64,000 bases of DNA. Source: CAZNPH01 sp964574985. Lineage in GTDB: Bacteria; Bacteroidota; Bacteroidia; Bacteroidales; SM23-62. Below the pieces are notes generated by a model. It saw only the letters and a program-made list of their open reading frames with translations. It searched no databases and had not been told where the DNA came from. Positions within the stretch are counted from its first letter, which is position 1. Every line of letters starts with the position of its first letter. Made by a program: the position numbers and the translations under genes. Location of the stretch: positions 55,679-119,678 of the forward strand of contig CAZNPH010000010.1 in the NCBI GenBank assembly GCA_964574985.1, given 5' to 3'. Shown here in pieces: positions 25,001-33,690 of the stretch.

Positions 25001-25527
25001 ATGGCCGCCATGATGTTCAGGTCATCGCTGATCCTTCCGGAAAGCTGCAGGTTGAGTCCGGAACTGACCGACAGGTCCTGGTTGTTGCCGGTTATGATCC
25101 CCCGGCTGATGCTTCCCCGTTTGTCGATCATGCCGGAAGAAAACACATCCCTGCCCTGCCCTGCGGATGTCAGGGGAATGCCGGAAGGCATGAAGGCCTG
25201 GCGCCGGATCCGGCCGGTGTCACGCAAAGAGAAGGTTTTACTGAAGCGGAAAGGGAAAACCCGGTAATAGACTTCAACTCCTGTGCCCCTGAGGGGACGT
25301 TTCCATTTCAGCCATCCGGTGGAATGATCGAGCAAAAACAGGGAATCGGGGAGCACCCGGGTTTGATCGTCCAGATACAGGACCGAGCCGGGGATAATGC
25401 TGAGGGTGTCCAGCCTGATCGAATCTCCGGCAAGGATCAACTCCCGGGATCTTTTGTTGCTGAGGTTTTGCGGGTAACAGGAAACGGTCAGCAGGATCAG
25501 GGGGATTATGTTGAAAAGCCTTTTCAA
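22075..25527 (-). CDS. Large outer-membrane beta-barrel protein, SprA-like segments
   Basis: A 1150-residue exported protein with signal peptide MKRLFNIIPLILLTVSC, ending in a phenylalanine (EVRASF), the usual last residue of outer-membrane barrels. Two middle segments, LNIMAAISDANIPLQPDGTSQQ and a GIGHDYTVDYNRAEITFTP-type block, resemble parts of the giant T9SS translocon protein SprA. The protein is less than half of SprA's length, so it is not SprA itself. The C-terminal 500 residues have the aromatic/charged alternation of transmembrane strands and repeated RxRF-type turns. The function is unknown; a paralogous channel or assembly factor is possible. It stands alone between a lipoprotein gene and kdtA. 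Confidence 0.65.
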   Translation of the reverse strand: MKRLFNIIPLILLTVSCYPQNLSNKRSRELILAGDSIRLDTLSIIPGSVLYLDDQTRVLPDSLFLLDHSTGWLKWKRPLRGTGVEVYYRVFPFRFSKTFSLRDTGRIRRQAFMPSGIPLTSAGQGRDVFSSGMIDKRGSISRGIITGNNQDLSVSSGLNLQLSGRISDDLNIMAAISDANIPLQPDGTSQQIRDFDRVYIRLYNQRTRLTAGDFEIAGPPGHFMQFSKKLQGGEFSSSFGSGKKPGKKVSSTLAAAVSKGKYNRNFFIGQEGTQGPYTLKGANNERYIIVLAGSERVYIDGELMQRGIGHDYTVDYNRAEITFTPNRPITKDKRITVEFEYSEKNYARFLLHNSNVLHTKNGAFWLNVYSEHDARNQTLRQDLDREEKSLLDSIGDHLEKAVILNVDSVDFNQNEVLYRKTDTTVNGRTYPGVFVFSADPARAVYRVGFSYVGENRGNYVSASSAVNGKVYRWVAPENGVRQGTHEPVRRLVAPESKQLFTLGGRIRPGRYTQAGFELGLSNHDLNSFSGKGNRDNTGYALQANLSRELLRDTGLHRLVLSAAYERRGENFSPVERYRPVEFQRDWNLSDDLPEGSENQAELTFTYNRKNLGHAGYSGTMLSSGSGYSGFRNILHASGHRGSYALDLHGSYMHADDPFSRSGFLRHHAEISRKAGPFRIGLREESEQNLWKNAPGDSLLTNSFSWQEFELFIRSPDTVQNRYLLSYKRRMDRLPAGNRLEDASTGQSLNLGAQLSRNPDHNLTAILNFRKLDIPDTSLLSAPREQSLTTRVEHRLRILGRAVAFSTFYETGNGLETRKEYSYIEVAHGQGIYRWADYNQNGIRELDEFEIARFRDEARFIRVFIPSRDYIQVHTNQFNHSIHLNPAAAWGQSGGFGKFVSRFSNRFAFRMNGKKTAADFFRDLYPGNYLNGDAGLLNLSSSLRNALSFNRASPVFGIDHIYQFNRSRNLLANGTDTRSLRSNSLKARWNTGQSISLLDNAEKGIKEYQSEFFSDRNYRIGFMQNDLSFRYQPGLRFRFTLSWLLARRKNELNIEEVTENNLGTGINYGMVNNINLSARGHFVYLSTNAASGTSIAYEMLNGLQPGRNGTWELILRKRIAGGIELNLRYEGRISENEPSVHTGMLEVRASF

Positions 25528-25641
25528 GCAGCACCCGGTTTTTTCTCAAAGATATCGAAGTGCATTATTAATGAACTGATAATAAGTTCAAAAATTGCGG
25601 TAAAGGAAGCATATTCGCTGACGGTTTGCGGGAGTTTTGGT

Positions 25642-25649
25642 TACCTTTG
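25642..25649 (+). promoter_or_regulatory. -7 promoter box of kdtA
   Basis: TACCTTTG fits TAnnTTTG, 26 bases before the ATG at 25676. Confidence 0.4.
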
Positions 25650-25675
25650 CGGAAACCGGATGCAGAAAGATAAAA

Positions 25676-26965
25676 ATGATCATTCTGTATAATGCCGTCA
25701 TTCGCCTGTATGTACTGCTTGCCCGTGTTGCTTCGTGGTTTGGCGGGAAAGCGGCCTTGTGGGTCGGAGGCAGGAAACATGTATTTGAAATTCTGGAGGG
25801 CCGTTTCAGGGACAAACCCCGGGTGGCCTGGTTTCATTGTGCATCCCTGGGAGAGTTCGAACAGGGCCGACCGGTCATGGAGGAACTGAAAACGCGGGAA
25901 CCGGACCTGGAGATCCTGCTGACTTTTTTTTCCCCTTCGGGCTACGAGATCAGGAAGGACTACCCGCTCGCCAGGGCGGTGGCCTATCTGCCGGCCGACA
26001 CGAAACGAAATGCAAGACGTTTCATTGATGCGGTGGATCCGGTTGGGGTATATTTTGTCAAATATGAATTCTGGTATCATTATCTGAGGTACCTGAAGAA
26101 AAAAGGCATACCTGTTTTTCTGATCTCGGGGATCTTCAGGCGACGGCATTTTTTCTTCCGTTGGTACGGAAAGTGGTTCAGAAGAATGCTGAACTGTTTT
26201 GATCATCTTTATGTGCAGACGGAGGAATCCGCCGGATTGCTCCGGGATCACGGGATCACCCGGTGCACCGTCAGCGGGGATACACGCTTTGACCGTGTGG
26301 TCCGGATCGCCGGCCAGGCGCGGGAGATCCCTGCGGTCAGGGATTTCAAAGCTGCGGGAAAGCTTCTTGTCGCCGGGAGTACCTGGCCCCCGGACGAAAA
26401 GATCCTTGCCCGGTATGATAAAAGCGGGAAAGCCGGTTACCGGATGGTCATTGTGCCCCATGAAACAGGATACAGGCACCTTTCGGAGATTGAAAAGTAC
26501 TTCGGTCCCGGAACGGTGAGGCTTTCCCGGCTGTCCGGAGGAGAAAAGAATTCAGCGTTCCGGGTCCTGTTGATCGATTCGGTGGGGATACTTTCCTCTG
26601 TTTACCGCTATGCTGAAATTGCCTACGTTGGTGGAGGATTCGGAAAAGGAATCCACAACATACTGGAACCGGCCGTTTATGGTGTTCCGGTGATCTTCGG
26701 CCCCTCATGGCAGAAGTTCCGGGAAGCCGGTGAACTGATCCGGGCAGGCGGGGCGTTTGATATTTCCGGGTACGCTGATCTTGAACAGGTAGTGGACAAA
26801 CTGGCCCTGGATGAATCCCGCCGGCTTGAAGGCGGGCGGAAAGCCGCGGATTATGTTTTATCCGGACAGGGTGCCACCCGCATCATCCTGGACGGGAGTC
26901 TGGCTGAATTGACCGGGCCTCCCGTTTCCCGGCAGCGGGATAAAGCCGAAAACCCTGATCCATAA
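25676..26965 (+). CDS. kdtA: 3-deoxy-D-manno-octulosonic acid (Kdo) transferase
   Basis: Adds Kdo from CMP-Kdo to lipid A at the inner membrane (GT30, also called WaaA). 429 residues from the ATG at 25676. An N-terminal membrane anchor (about 3-18) is followed by WFHCASLGEFEQGRP, a strong family signature containing the catalytic glutamate. LFLISGIFRRRHFFFRWYG and the donor-site block YVGGGFGKGIHNILEPAVYG are in the C-terminal domain. A start at 25637 would include the promoter box and is not used. Proof that the cell makes Kdo-containing lipopolysaccharide would need the other Kdo genes, which are outside the window. Confidence 0.93.
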   Translation: MIILYNAVIRLYVLLARVASWFGGKAALWVGGRKHVFEILEGRFRDKPRVAWFHCASLGEFEQGRPVMEELKTREPDLEILLTFFSPSGYEIRKDYPLARAVAYLPADTKRNARRFIDAVDPVGVYFVKYEFWYHYLRYLKKKGIPVFLISGIFRRRHFFFRWYGKWFRRMLNCFDHLYVQTEESAGLLRDHGITRCTVSGDTRFDRVVRIAGQAREIPAVRDFKAAGKLLVAGSTWPPDEKILARYDKSGKAGYRMVIVPHETGYRHLSEIEKYFGPGTVRLSRLSGGEKNSAFRVLLIDSVGILSSVYRYAEIAYVGGGFGKGIHNILEPAVYGVPVIFGPSWQKFREAGELIRAGGAFDISGYADLEQVVDKLALDESRRLEGGRKAADYVLSGQGATRIILDGSLAELTGPPVSRQRDKAENPDP

Positions 26966-27038
26966 AAGCCTAACAGAACAGGTTGATAAACTTGAAAAAC
27001 TTGTTAATAAAATGAAAACACCCTTTGTTGTCAAAACT

Positions 27039-27084
27039 TGCAATGATTCCTAAATTGCATAACCAAGCTTCCCTTGTATTTTTC
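27039..27084 (+). promoter_or_regulatory. nrdJ promoter with overlapping inverted repeat
   Basis: TTG at 27055-27057 and TATTTTTC at 27077-27084 (19 bases apart) form a near-consensus promoter. A perfect inverted repeat TGCAAT (27039-27044) / ATTGCA (27054-27059) overlaps the -33 element, so it may be an operator. The rest of the 164-base gap shows no gene and no B12-riboswitch core. Confidence 0.4.
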
Positions 27085-27129
27085 CGGAGGTAATTTTTTT
27101 CTGATCTAACCGTTAACAATTTACAGGCA

Positions 27130-29736
27130 ATGAAGGAAATGGACAAAAAAACCACAACAGACCTAATCATCAAAAGGAAACAGGAAAACCGAAAGGAGGT
27201 CGGGGAAAAACCTCAGGAGAAAACCCATGAATTTGATGAGGTCGTAAAAGCTTCCAGGGAATATTTCAAAGGTGATGAACTGGCTGCCACGGTCTGGGCA
27301 AACAAATATGCACTCAAGGATTCCAGGGGCAGGTTGTATGAACTGACCCCCGATGATATGCACCGGCGGCTGGCAAGGGAGATCGAACGCATCGAGAAGC
27401 AATATCCCAATCCCCTGAGCGAGGAGGAATTGTTCAACCTGCTGAAGGATTTCCGGTATATCGTTCCCCAGGGCTCGCCCATGACCGGGATCGGCAATCA
27501 ATTTCAGATTGCTTCCCTCAGCAACTGCTTTGTGATCGGGCATACCGGCCCCGCCGATTCATACGGGGGGATCATGAAGATCGATCAGGAGCAGGTCCAG
27601 CTGATGAAAAGAAGAGGCGGTGTTGGACATGATCTTTCCCACATACGCCCCAAAGGGAGTCCGGTCCTCAACAGTGCATTGTCTTCCACAGGGGTTGTGC
27701 CGTTCATGGAACGGTATTCAAATTCCACCCGTGAAGTAGCCCAGGACGGCAGGAGGGGGGCCCTGATGCTGAGCATATCCATACGTCATCCGGATTCGGA
27801 GAAATTCATCGATGCCAAGCTGCAAAAGGGCAAGGTAACGGGGGCCAACGTATCGGTGAGGATCGATGATGAATTCATGAAGGCCGTGGCGGAAGACGGT
27901 ATATACGAACAACGCTATCCGGTCGATTCGGGAAAACCCCTCTATGTAAAAAAGATCAAGGCCAGGCAGCTCTGGCAGAAGATCGTCAGGAATGCCTGGC
28001 AGTCTGCCGAACCCGGCGTACTTTTCTGGGATACGGTGCTCAGGGAATCGGTTGCCGATTCCTATGCTGATCAGGGGTTCCTGACCACTTCCACCAATCC
28101 CTGCGGGGAAATCCCCCTGTGCCCCTACGACAGTTGCCGGCTGCTGGCCATCAATCTGTACAGCTATGTCGATCATCCCTTTACCAAAAAAGCAAAATTC
28201 AACTTTGAGCTGTTCCGGGAACATGTACAGCTTGCACAAAGGATCATGGACGACATCATTGACCTGGAACTGGAGAAGACCGATGCCATCCTGGGCAAGA
28301 TTAAAAAAGATCCCGAGGATGAAGAACTCAAATATGTAGAAAGAAAACTGTGGGAAAAGATCAGGGATAAGGCCCGGCAGGGAAGGCGCACCGGCGTGGG
28401 AATCACTGCCGAGGGCGATATGCTTGCCGCATTGGGTTTGCGGTATGGCAGTGAAGATGCGGTGGACTTTTCCACGGAAGTACACAAGACCATTGCCATG
28501 GAAGCATACCGCTCATCGGTTTATCTGGCCAGGGAAAGAGGTGCTTTCCCAATTTATGATGCCGGCCGCGAAAAGGACAATTCCTTCATCAACCGGATCC
28601 GGGAAGAAGACAAGCGGTTGTATGAAGACATGGTCAGGTACGGACGAAGGAATATTGCCCTGCTGACCATTGCGCCCACCGGCACCACCAGTCTGATGAC
28701 ACAGACTACTTCCGGGATCGAGCCGGTTTTCATGCCGGTATACAAAAGAAGGCGGAAGGTCAATCCCAACGAAAGCAATGTAAGGGTCAGTTTCATCGAT
28801 GAGGTGGGGGATTGCTGGGAGGAATACAAGGTTTTCCATCATAAATTCGAAACATGGCTGGAAGCAAACGGTTACAACATCGAAAAAGTCCGGAAAATGG
28901 ATGATGACGCCATCGATGCCATTGTCACCAAGTCTCCTTATGATAAGGCCACCTCCAATGACGTTGACTGGCTGAGCAAGGTAAAGATGCAGGGGGCTAT
29001 TCAAAAATGGGTTGACCACAGCATCAGTGTGACCATCAACCTTCCCAGGAATGTCTCCGAAAAGCTGGTGAGTGAATTGTACATGACGGCATGGGAAAGC
29101 GGATGCAAAGGTTGCACCATATACCGCGAAGGATCCCGGTCGGGTGTCCTGTTGTCTTCCAGGAAGGAGAGCATGGAGGAAACGGCCCGGAAGTACAAGC
29201 GCCCCAGGGTCCTGAATGCCGATATCATCCGGTTCAAGAACGATGAGGAAGAATGGATCGCTTTTGTCGGACTGAAGGACGGCGCACCTTACGAAATATT
29301 CACCGGGATCGTGGAGGAAGGCCGGTTTCCCATCCCCAGGAACGTTGCCAGGGGAAAGATCGTCAAGAACAAACTGGAGAACGGCAGCACCCGTTATGAT
29401 CTCCAGTATGTGGACAAGTATGGTTATATCAATACCATGGGCGGACTGTCACACATATTCAATCCGGAATTCTGGAATTATGCCAAACTGATCTCCAGTG
29501 TGCTGCGTCATGGAATGCCCATTCCGGAAGTGGTTAACCTGGTATCCTCGCTCAGACTGGACAATGAAACCATCAATACATGGAAGGCCGGTGTTGAGCG
29601 GGCCCTGAGAAAATATATCCCGGACGGGACCCGGCCCAAGGCCAACCTCAAATGTTCAGAATGCGGATCATCGGATCTGGTGTACCAGGAAGGTTGCCTG
29701 ATCTGCAAGACCTGCGGTTTTTCCAAGTGTGGCTGA
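27130..29736 (+). CDS. nrdJ: Adenosylcobalamin-dependent (class II) ribonucleotide reductase
   Basis: Reduces ribonucleotides to deoxyribonucleotides using adenosylcobalamin instead of an iron or glycyl radical, so it works with or without oxygen. 868 residues. Visible motifs are GGIMKIDQEQVQLMKRRGG, the active-site NPCGEIPL (cysteine and glutamate), APTGTTSLMTQTTSGIEP, and the C-terminal zinc-like tail CSECGSSDLV...CLICKTCGFSKCG that re-reduces the active site. ATG is at 27130, with an alternative 9 bases later. It is monocistronic, with kbl convergent just downstream. No cobalamin biosynthesis or uptake genes lie in the window, so B12 must come from elsewhere in the genome or from outside. 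Confidence 0.95.
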   Translation: MKEMDKKTTTDLIIKRKQENRKEVGEKPQEKTHEFDEVVKASREYFKGDELAATVWANKYALKDSRGRLYELTPDDMHRRLAREIERIEKQYPNPLSEEELFNLLKDFRYIVPQGSPMTGIGNQFQIASLSNCFVIGHTGPADSYGGIMKIDQEQVQLMKRRGGVGHDLSHIRPKGSPVLNSALSSTGVVPFMERYSNSTREVAQDGRRGALMLSISIRHPDSEKFIDAKLQKGKVTGANVSVRIDDEFMKAVAEDGIYEQRYPVDSGKPLYVKKIKARQLWQKIVRNAWQSAEPGVLFWDTVLRESVADSYADQGFLTTSTNPCGEIPLCPYDSCRLLAINLYSYVDHPFTKKAKFNFELFREHVQLAQRIMDDIIDLELEKTDAILGKIKKDPEDEELKYVERKLWEKIRDKARQGRRTGVGITAEGDMLAALGLRYGSEDAVDFSTEVHKTIAMEAYRSSVYLARERGAFPIYDAGREKDNSFINRIREEDKRLYEDMVRYGRRNIALLTIAPTGTTSLMTQTTSGIEPVFMPVYKRRRKVNPNESNVRVSFIDEVGDCWEEYKVFHHKFETWLEANGYNIEKVRKMDDDAIDAIVTKSPYDKATSNDVDWLSKVKMQGAIQKWVDHSISVTINLPRNVSEKLVSELYMTAWESGCKGCTIYREGSRSGVLLSSRKESMEETARKYKRPRVLNADIIRFKNDEEEWIAFVGLKDGAPYEIFTGIVEEGRFPIPRNVARGKIVKNKLENGSTRYDLQYVDKYGYINTMGGLSHIFNPEFWNYAKLISSVLRHGMPIPEVVNLVSSLRLDNETINTWKAGVERALRKYIPDGTRPKANLKCSECGSSDLVYQEGCLICKTCGFSKCG

Positions 29737-29756
29737 TGATCCCCGCCGGATCATTT

Positions 29757-30944
29757 TCAGATCATCTTCAATTCCCTGCCGGTTTTCGTGAATGCTTTAA
29801 TGGCCCGGTCCAGTTGTTCCCGGGAATGGGCTGCGGATATCTGTACGCGGATCCTTGCTTTTCCTTCGGGCACCACGGGATAATGGAATCCGATGACATA
29901 AATGCCTTCTTCAAGCAACCGGGCTGCAAATTCCTGTGATAACCGGGCCTCATAGAGCATAATGGGAATGATGGCCGAACGGGTGGGCTTGATATCAAAT
30001 CCGGCTGCTTTCATTTCCCTGTAAAAATAAGCGGTATTGCGGTGAAGCTTGTCCTGCAGTTCGGCGGTCTCCGACATCATATCAATCATACGGATGCCTG
30101 CATTGACCACAGCCGGGGGAAGAGAATTGGAAAACAGATAGGGTCTGGAACGTTGGCGGAGCATTTCAATGATCTCTTTCTTCCCGGTGGTGAAGCCTCC
30201 GATACCACCCCCGAATGCTTTTCCGAGGGTTCCCGTGATGATCTCCGCCTGTCCCTGCACATTGAAAAGCTCGGTCACCCCCCGTCCGGTTTTGCCGACC
30301 ACGCCCGCGGAATGGGCTTCATCCAGCAAAACCATGGCATCGTACTTGCCGGCCAGGGCGATGATCTTGTCCACGGGTGCCACATTGCCGTCCATGGAAA
30401 AAACCGCGTCGGTGACGATCAGCCTGAACCGCTGACCGGCAGATTTTTTGAGCTGTTGTTCCAGATCATCCATGTCTGCGTTGGCATACCGGTAACGTTT
30501 GGCTTTGCAGAGTCTGACCCCGTCAATGATGGATGCATGGTTCAGCGCGTCGGAAATGATGGCGTCCCCTGCCGTAAGCAATGGTTCGAACAACCCTCCG
30601 TTGGCGTCGAAACAAGCGGCGTACAAAATGGTATCCTCCGTTGAGAAAAAATCCGAGATCTTTTGCTCAAGCGTTTTGTGAATGTCCTGGGTGCCGCAAA
30701 TAAAACGTACCGAAGACATGCCGAATCCCCGCTCATCCAGCCCCTCTTTGGCTGCCCTGACCAATTCGGGATGGTTGGACAGACCGAGATAGTTGTTGGC
30801 ACAGAAATTCAGCACTTTCTTGCCGGAACCGACAGTGATCTCGGTATCCTGGGGAGAGGCAATGATCCGTTCTTCCTTGTAGAGCCCGGATTCTTTGATG
30901 GATCTGATCTCATTTTTAAGGTGTTCCCTGATCCTGTTGTACAT
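29757..30944 (-). CDS. kbl: 2-amino-3-ketobutyrate CoA ligase (glycine C-acetyltransferase)
   Basis: PLP enzyme that splits 2-amino-3-ketobutyrate with CoA into glycine and acetyl-CoA. 395 residues. The cofactor lysine lies in TGTLGKAFGG and the PLP-binding aspartate in VLLDEAHSAG. NYLGLSNHPE and SVRFICGTQDIHK are classic for Kbl. It lies 16 bases downstream of the threonine dehydrogenase gene, so the operon converts threonine to glycine and acetyl-CoA. Full length, with ATG at 30944. Confidence 0.96.
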   Translation of the reverse strand: MYNRIREHLKNEIRSIKESGLYKEERIIASPQDTEITVGSGKKVLNFCANNYLGLSNHPELVRAAKEGLDERGFGMSSVRFICGTQDIHKTLEQKISDFFSTEDTILYAACFDANGGLFEPLLTAGDAIISDALNHASIIDGVRLCKAKRYRYANADMDDLEQQLKKSAGQRFRLIVTDAVFSMDGNVAPVDKIIALAGKYDAMVLLDEAHSAGVVGKTGRGVTELFNVQGQAEIITGTLGKAFGGGIGGFTTGKKEIIEMLRQRSRPYLFSNSLPPAVVNAGIRMIDMMSETAELQDKLHRNTAYFYREMKAAGFDIKPTRSAIIPIMLYEARLSQEFAARLLEEGIYVIGFHYPVVPEGKARIRVQISAAHSREQLDRAIKAFTKTGRELKMI

Positions 30945-30960
30945 ATTGATGGTTTTTCAT

Positions 30961-31926
30961 TTATCCCAGAAGTTCAACGTTCAGCTTTTTGCTGATCTCT
31001 TCCAGCATGATGTCGGTCATTCTGGCCAGGTCATACCGGGTTTCGAAACCCCAGTCATTCCTTGCGGCCTTGTCCTCGATGCTGCGGGGCCAGGTCCGGG
31101 CAATGTCCTGCCTGAAATCGGGTTTATAGTCAATGGTAAATCCGGGTATGTGCTTTTTGACCTCACGGCTGATCTCCCCCGGGGAAATGCTTAAACCGCC
31201 CAGGTTGTAGGATGTATGCACGCTGAGCTTTTCCCGGGGTGCTTCCATAAGTCCGATAGTGGCCTGTATGGCATCAGGCATGAACATCATGGGAAGGGCG
31301 GTATCCTTGTCCATGTAACACTGGTAATAACCGTTCCGGACGGCTTCGTGGTACAGCTCAACTGCATAGTCGGTGGTTCCTCCTCCCGGCTCGGTCTTAA
31401 AGCTGATCAGTCCGGGATACCGTATGCTGCGGACATCGGTCCGGTACTTTGTGTAATAGTAATCACACCATCTTTCCCCGGCCAGCTTGCTGATCCCGTA
31501 AACCGTGGTGGGTTCCATGACGGTGAGCTGAGGGGTGTTCGTCCTGGGGGTGGTGGGTCCGAACACAGCCACGGAACTCGGCCAGAAAACTTTTTTTACC
31601 TCTTCGACCATTTTGGCCACTTCCAGGATGTTCATCAGGCTGTCCATGTTGATGTGCCACGCCTGGAGGGGCAGTTTCTCGGCATTTCCGGAAAGAACTG
31701 CCGCCAGGTGATAGATCTGAGTGATCCTGTGACGGATCACGAAATGGATCAGCCGTTTGTCGTCCATCACATCCAGCAGCTGAAAAGGGCCTCCTTCCAT
31801 GATATCCCGGGAAGCTTCCTTGATGTCTGTGGCGTATACATGGTCACTGCCGTAAATTTTTCTCAACCCGACGGTCAGCTCGGAACCGATTTGTCCGGCG
31901 GCTCCGATGATGAGAACGTTGTCCAT
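30961..31926 (-). CDS. tdh: L-threonine 3-dehydrogenase, extended SDR type
   Basis: NAD-dependent oxidation of L-threonine to 2-amino-3-ketobutyrate. 321 residues. The SDR fold is seen as IIGAAGQIGSEL (Rossmann glycine motif) and YGISKLAGERW (catalytic YxxxK). This is the epimerase-like TDH of Bacteroidota and animals, not the zinc-dependent E. coli type. The product is unstable and passes to Kbl, encoded 16 bases downstream. I choose the ATG at 31926 (MDNVLIIG) rather than the longer open frame to 32172, which overlaps the gltX start on the other strand and has no homology. Confidence 0.95.
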   Translation of the reverse strand: MDNVLIIGAAGQIGSELTVGLRKIYGSDHVYATDIKEASRDIMEGGPFQLLDVMDDKRLIHFVIRHRITQIYHLAAVLSGNAEKLPLQAWHINMDSLMNILEVAKMVEEVKKVFWPSSVAVFGPTTPRTNTPQLTVMEPTTVYGISKLAGERWCDYYYTKYRTDVRSIRYPGLISFKTEPGGGTTDYAVELYHEAVRNGYYQCYMDKDTALPMMFMPDAIQATIGLMEAPREKLSVHTSYNLGGLSISPGEISREVKKHIPGFTIDYKPDFRQDIARTWPRSIEDKAARNDWGFETRYDLARMTDIMLEEISKKLNVELLG

Positions 31927-32061
31927 GGGGGAAAGGGATTTGTTATCCTGCGAAGTTAGGACAAACGGGACATTTAAAAAATGATCTTGAACATGCGGGA
32001 TCTTTTTCCGGGTTGCCCCGGTCTCTTTCACAGGGCATCTGGCCGGACCGATCAAATTCTG

Positions 32062-32069
32062 TATATTTG
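32062..32069 (+). promoter_or_regulatory. -7 promoter box of gltX
   Basis: TATATTTG matches TAnnTTTG, 17 bases before the gltX ATG, in the gap between divergent tdh and gltX. Confidence 0.45.
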
Positions 32070-32086
32070 CCCCAAAATGATCGCAT

Positions 32087-33631
32087 ATGGTACATTCACC
32101 CGTACGTGTACGATTCGCACCGAGTCCGACCGGCCCCCTGCACATCGGCGGGGTCCGCACTGCCCTGTTCAATTATTTGTTTGCCAGGCAAAACGGCGGG
32201 GTTTTCATCCTCAGGATCGAGGATACCGACCGGACACGCTACGTGGAAGGGGCCGAGGAATATATCCTTGAATCCCTGAAATGGTGCGGCATTGAAATTG
32301 ATGAAGGGGTCTCCGCCGGAGGCCCCCACGAGCCCTACCGGCAATCCGGGCGGAAGGACATTTACCGGCGGTACGCGAACCGGCTGGTTGAATCGGGTCA
32401 TGCCTACCTGGCGTTTGATACCCCGGAACAGCTTGCATCGGTCAGGAAAGCATCGGAAAAGGAAGGGAAAACCTTTACCTACAATGCCGCCATTCGTGAA
32501 AAAATGGACAACTCCCTGAACATGATTCCGGGCACAATCAAATCAAGGATCGAACGGGGCGATCCCTATGTGGTCCGGTTCAGGGTGGAACCCGGGGAAA
32601 ACCTGGAGTTCAACGACCGGATCCGGGGCAGGATCACCATGAATACCTCGGTGCTTGACGACAAGGTCCTGTTCAAATCGGACGGTATGCCCACCTATCA
32701 CCTGGCCAGCGTGACAGATGATCATCTGATGGAGATCACCCATGTGATCCGCGGAGAGGAATGGCTTCCATCCATACCGCTTCATGTATTGTTGTACCGT
32801 GCCCTGGGATGGCAGGACGGCATGCCCGAGTTTGCCCATATGCCCCTGACCCTCAAACCCGACGGCAAAGGAAAGCTGAGCAAGCGGGACGGGGACCGTC
32901 TGGGATTCCCGGTATTTCCCCTGGAATGGAAAAATCCGGAAACCGGGGAGGTATCCCCCGGATACCGGGAATGTGGATACTTCCCGGAGGCTTTTTTGAA
33001 TATTTTGGTATTGCTGGGCTGGAATCCCGGGACCGATCAGGAATTATTCTCCATGGAAGAAATGATCAGGGCATTTTCCCTGGACCGGGTGGTCAGGGCA
33101 GGTTCCCGGTTTGATCCCGAAAAGGCCCGGTGGTTCAACCACCAGTACCTGATGGCCAAAAGCACCGGAGAGGTGGCCGGTTTGTTCGAAGAGGAGCTGG
33201 ATAAACGGGGCATCCGTTCCGATCCGCAAATAGTTGAAAAGGTGGTCGGACTGATCAGGGAACGGGTGGATTTTGTGCACGAGATCTGGGATGAGGGGTA
33301 TTTCTTTTTCCGCCCCCCCGAAGAATATGATCAAAAGGTCACCCGGAAAATATGGAAAACAGATACACCGGACCTGCTTAAAGGCATCGGTGAAGTGTTG
33401 AAAGGGATCAGGCAGTTTGACAAGCAACACATCGAACCGGCCGTGAAAGATTTTGTGAAAGAAAATGAGCTGGGATTCGGAAAAGTGATGAATCCGCTCA
33501 GACTTTGCCTGGTGGGTTCCAACCGGGGCCCCTCGCTGATGGATATTATGGAAGTGCTGGGCAGGGAAGAGGTATTGCAACGGATCAACTGTGCCCTGGA
33601 TAAACTGGACCGCCCGGAAGCCGGTGCATGA
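32087..33631 (+). CDS. gltX: Glutamyl-tRNA synthetase
   Basis: Class I synthetase for tRNA-Glu (cytoplasm). 514 residues. The HIGH-type signature is PTGPLHIGGVRTALFN near the N-terminus, and the KMSKS-type loop is KLSKRDGDRLG. Length and domain order (catalytic, then helical anticodon-binding C-terminus) are normal. It lies divergent from tdh-kbl and convergent with the ASKHA gene, from which it is separated by about 50 bases. Confidence 0.97.
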   Translation: MVHSPVRVRFAPSPTGPLHIGGVRTALFNYLFARQNGGVFILRIEDTDRTRYVEGAEEYILESLKWCGIEIDEGVSAGGPHEPYRQSGRKDIYRRYANRLVESGHAYLAFDTPEQLASVRKASEKEGKTFTYNAAIREKMDNSLNMIPGTIKSRIERGDPYVVRFRVEPGENLEFNDRIRGRITMNTSVLDDKVLFKSDGMPTYHLASVTDDHLMEITHVIRGEEWLPSIPLHVLLYRALGWQDGMPEFAHMPLTLKPDGKGKLSKRDGDRLGFPVFPLEWKNPETGEVSPGYRECGYFPEAFLNILVLLGWNPGTDQELFSMEEMIRAFSLDRVVRAGSRFDPEKARWFNHQYLMAKSTGEVAGLFEEELDKRGIRSDPQIVEKVVGLIRERVDFVHEIWDEGYFFFRPPEEYDQKVTRKIWKTDTPDLLKGIGEVLKGIRQFDKQHIEPAVKDFVKENELGFGKVMNPLRLCLVGSNRGPSLMDIMEVLGREEVLQRINCALDKLDRPEAGA

Positions 33632-33657
33632 AAAGCCGGGGTTACCAGTTCAGAAAG

Positions 33658-33690
33658 CCGGCTGTTGGTTCAAAGACGTACATCAGCCGG
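33658..33690. terminator. Possible terminator between gltX and the ASKHA gene
   Basis: CCGGCTG (33658-33664) can pair with CAGCCGG (33684-33690), followed by TTTT on the plus strand. The loop is 19 bases long, so confidence is low. It overlaps the stop of the minus-strand gene. Confidence 0.3.

Noticed and set aside
26966..27129. A cobalamin riboswitch before the B12-dependent reductase gene
   Set aside because: The gap is only 164 bases and I could not find a B12-box-like core. A promoter with an inverted repeat explains it better.
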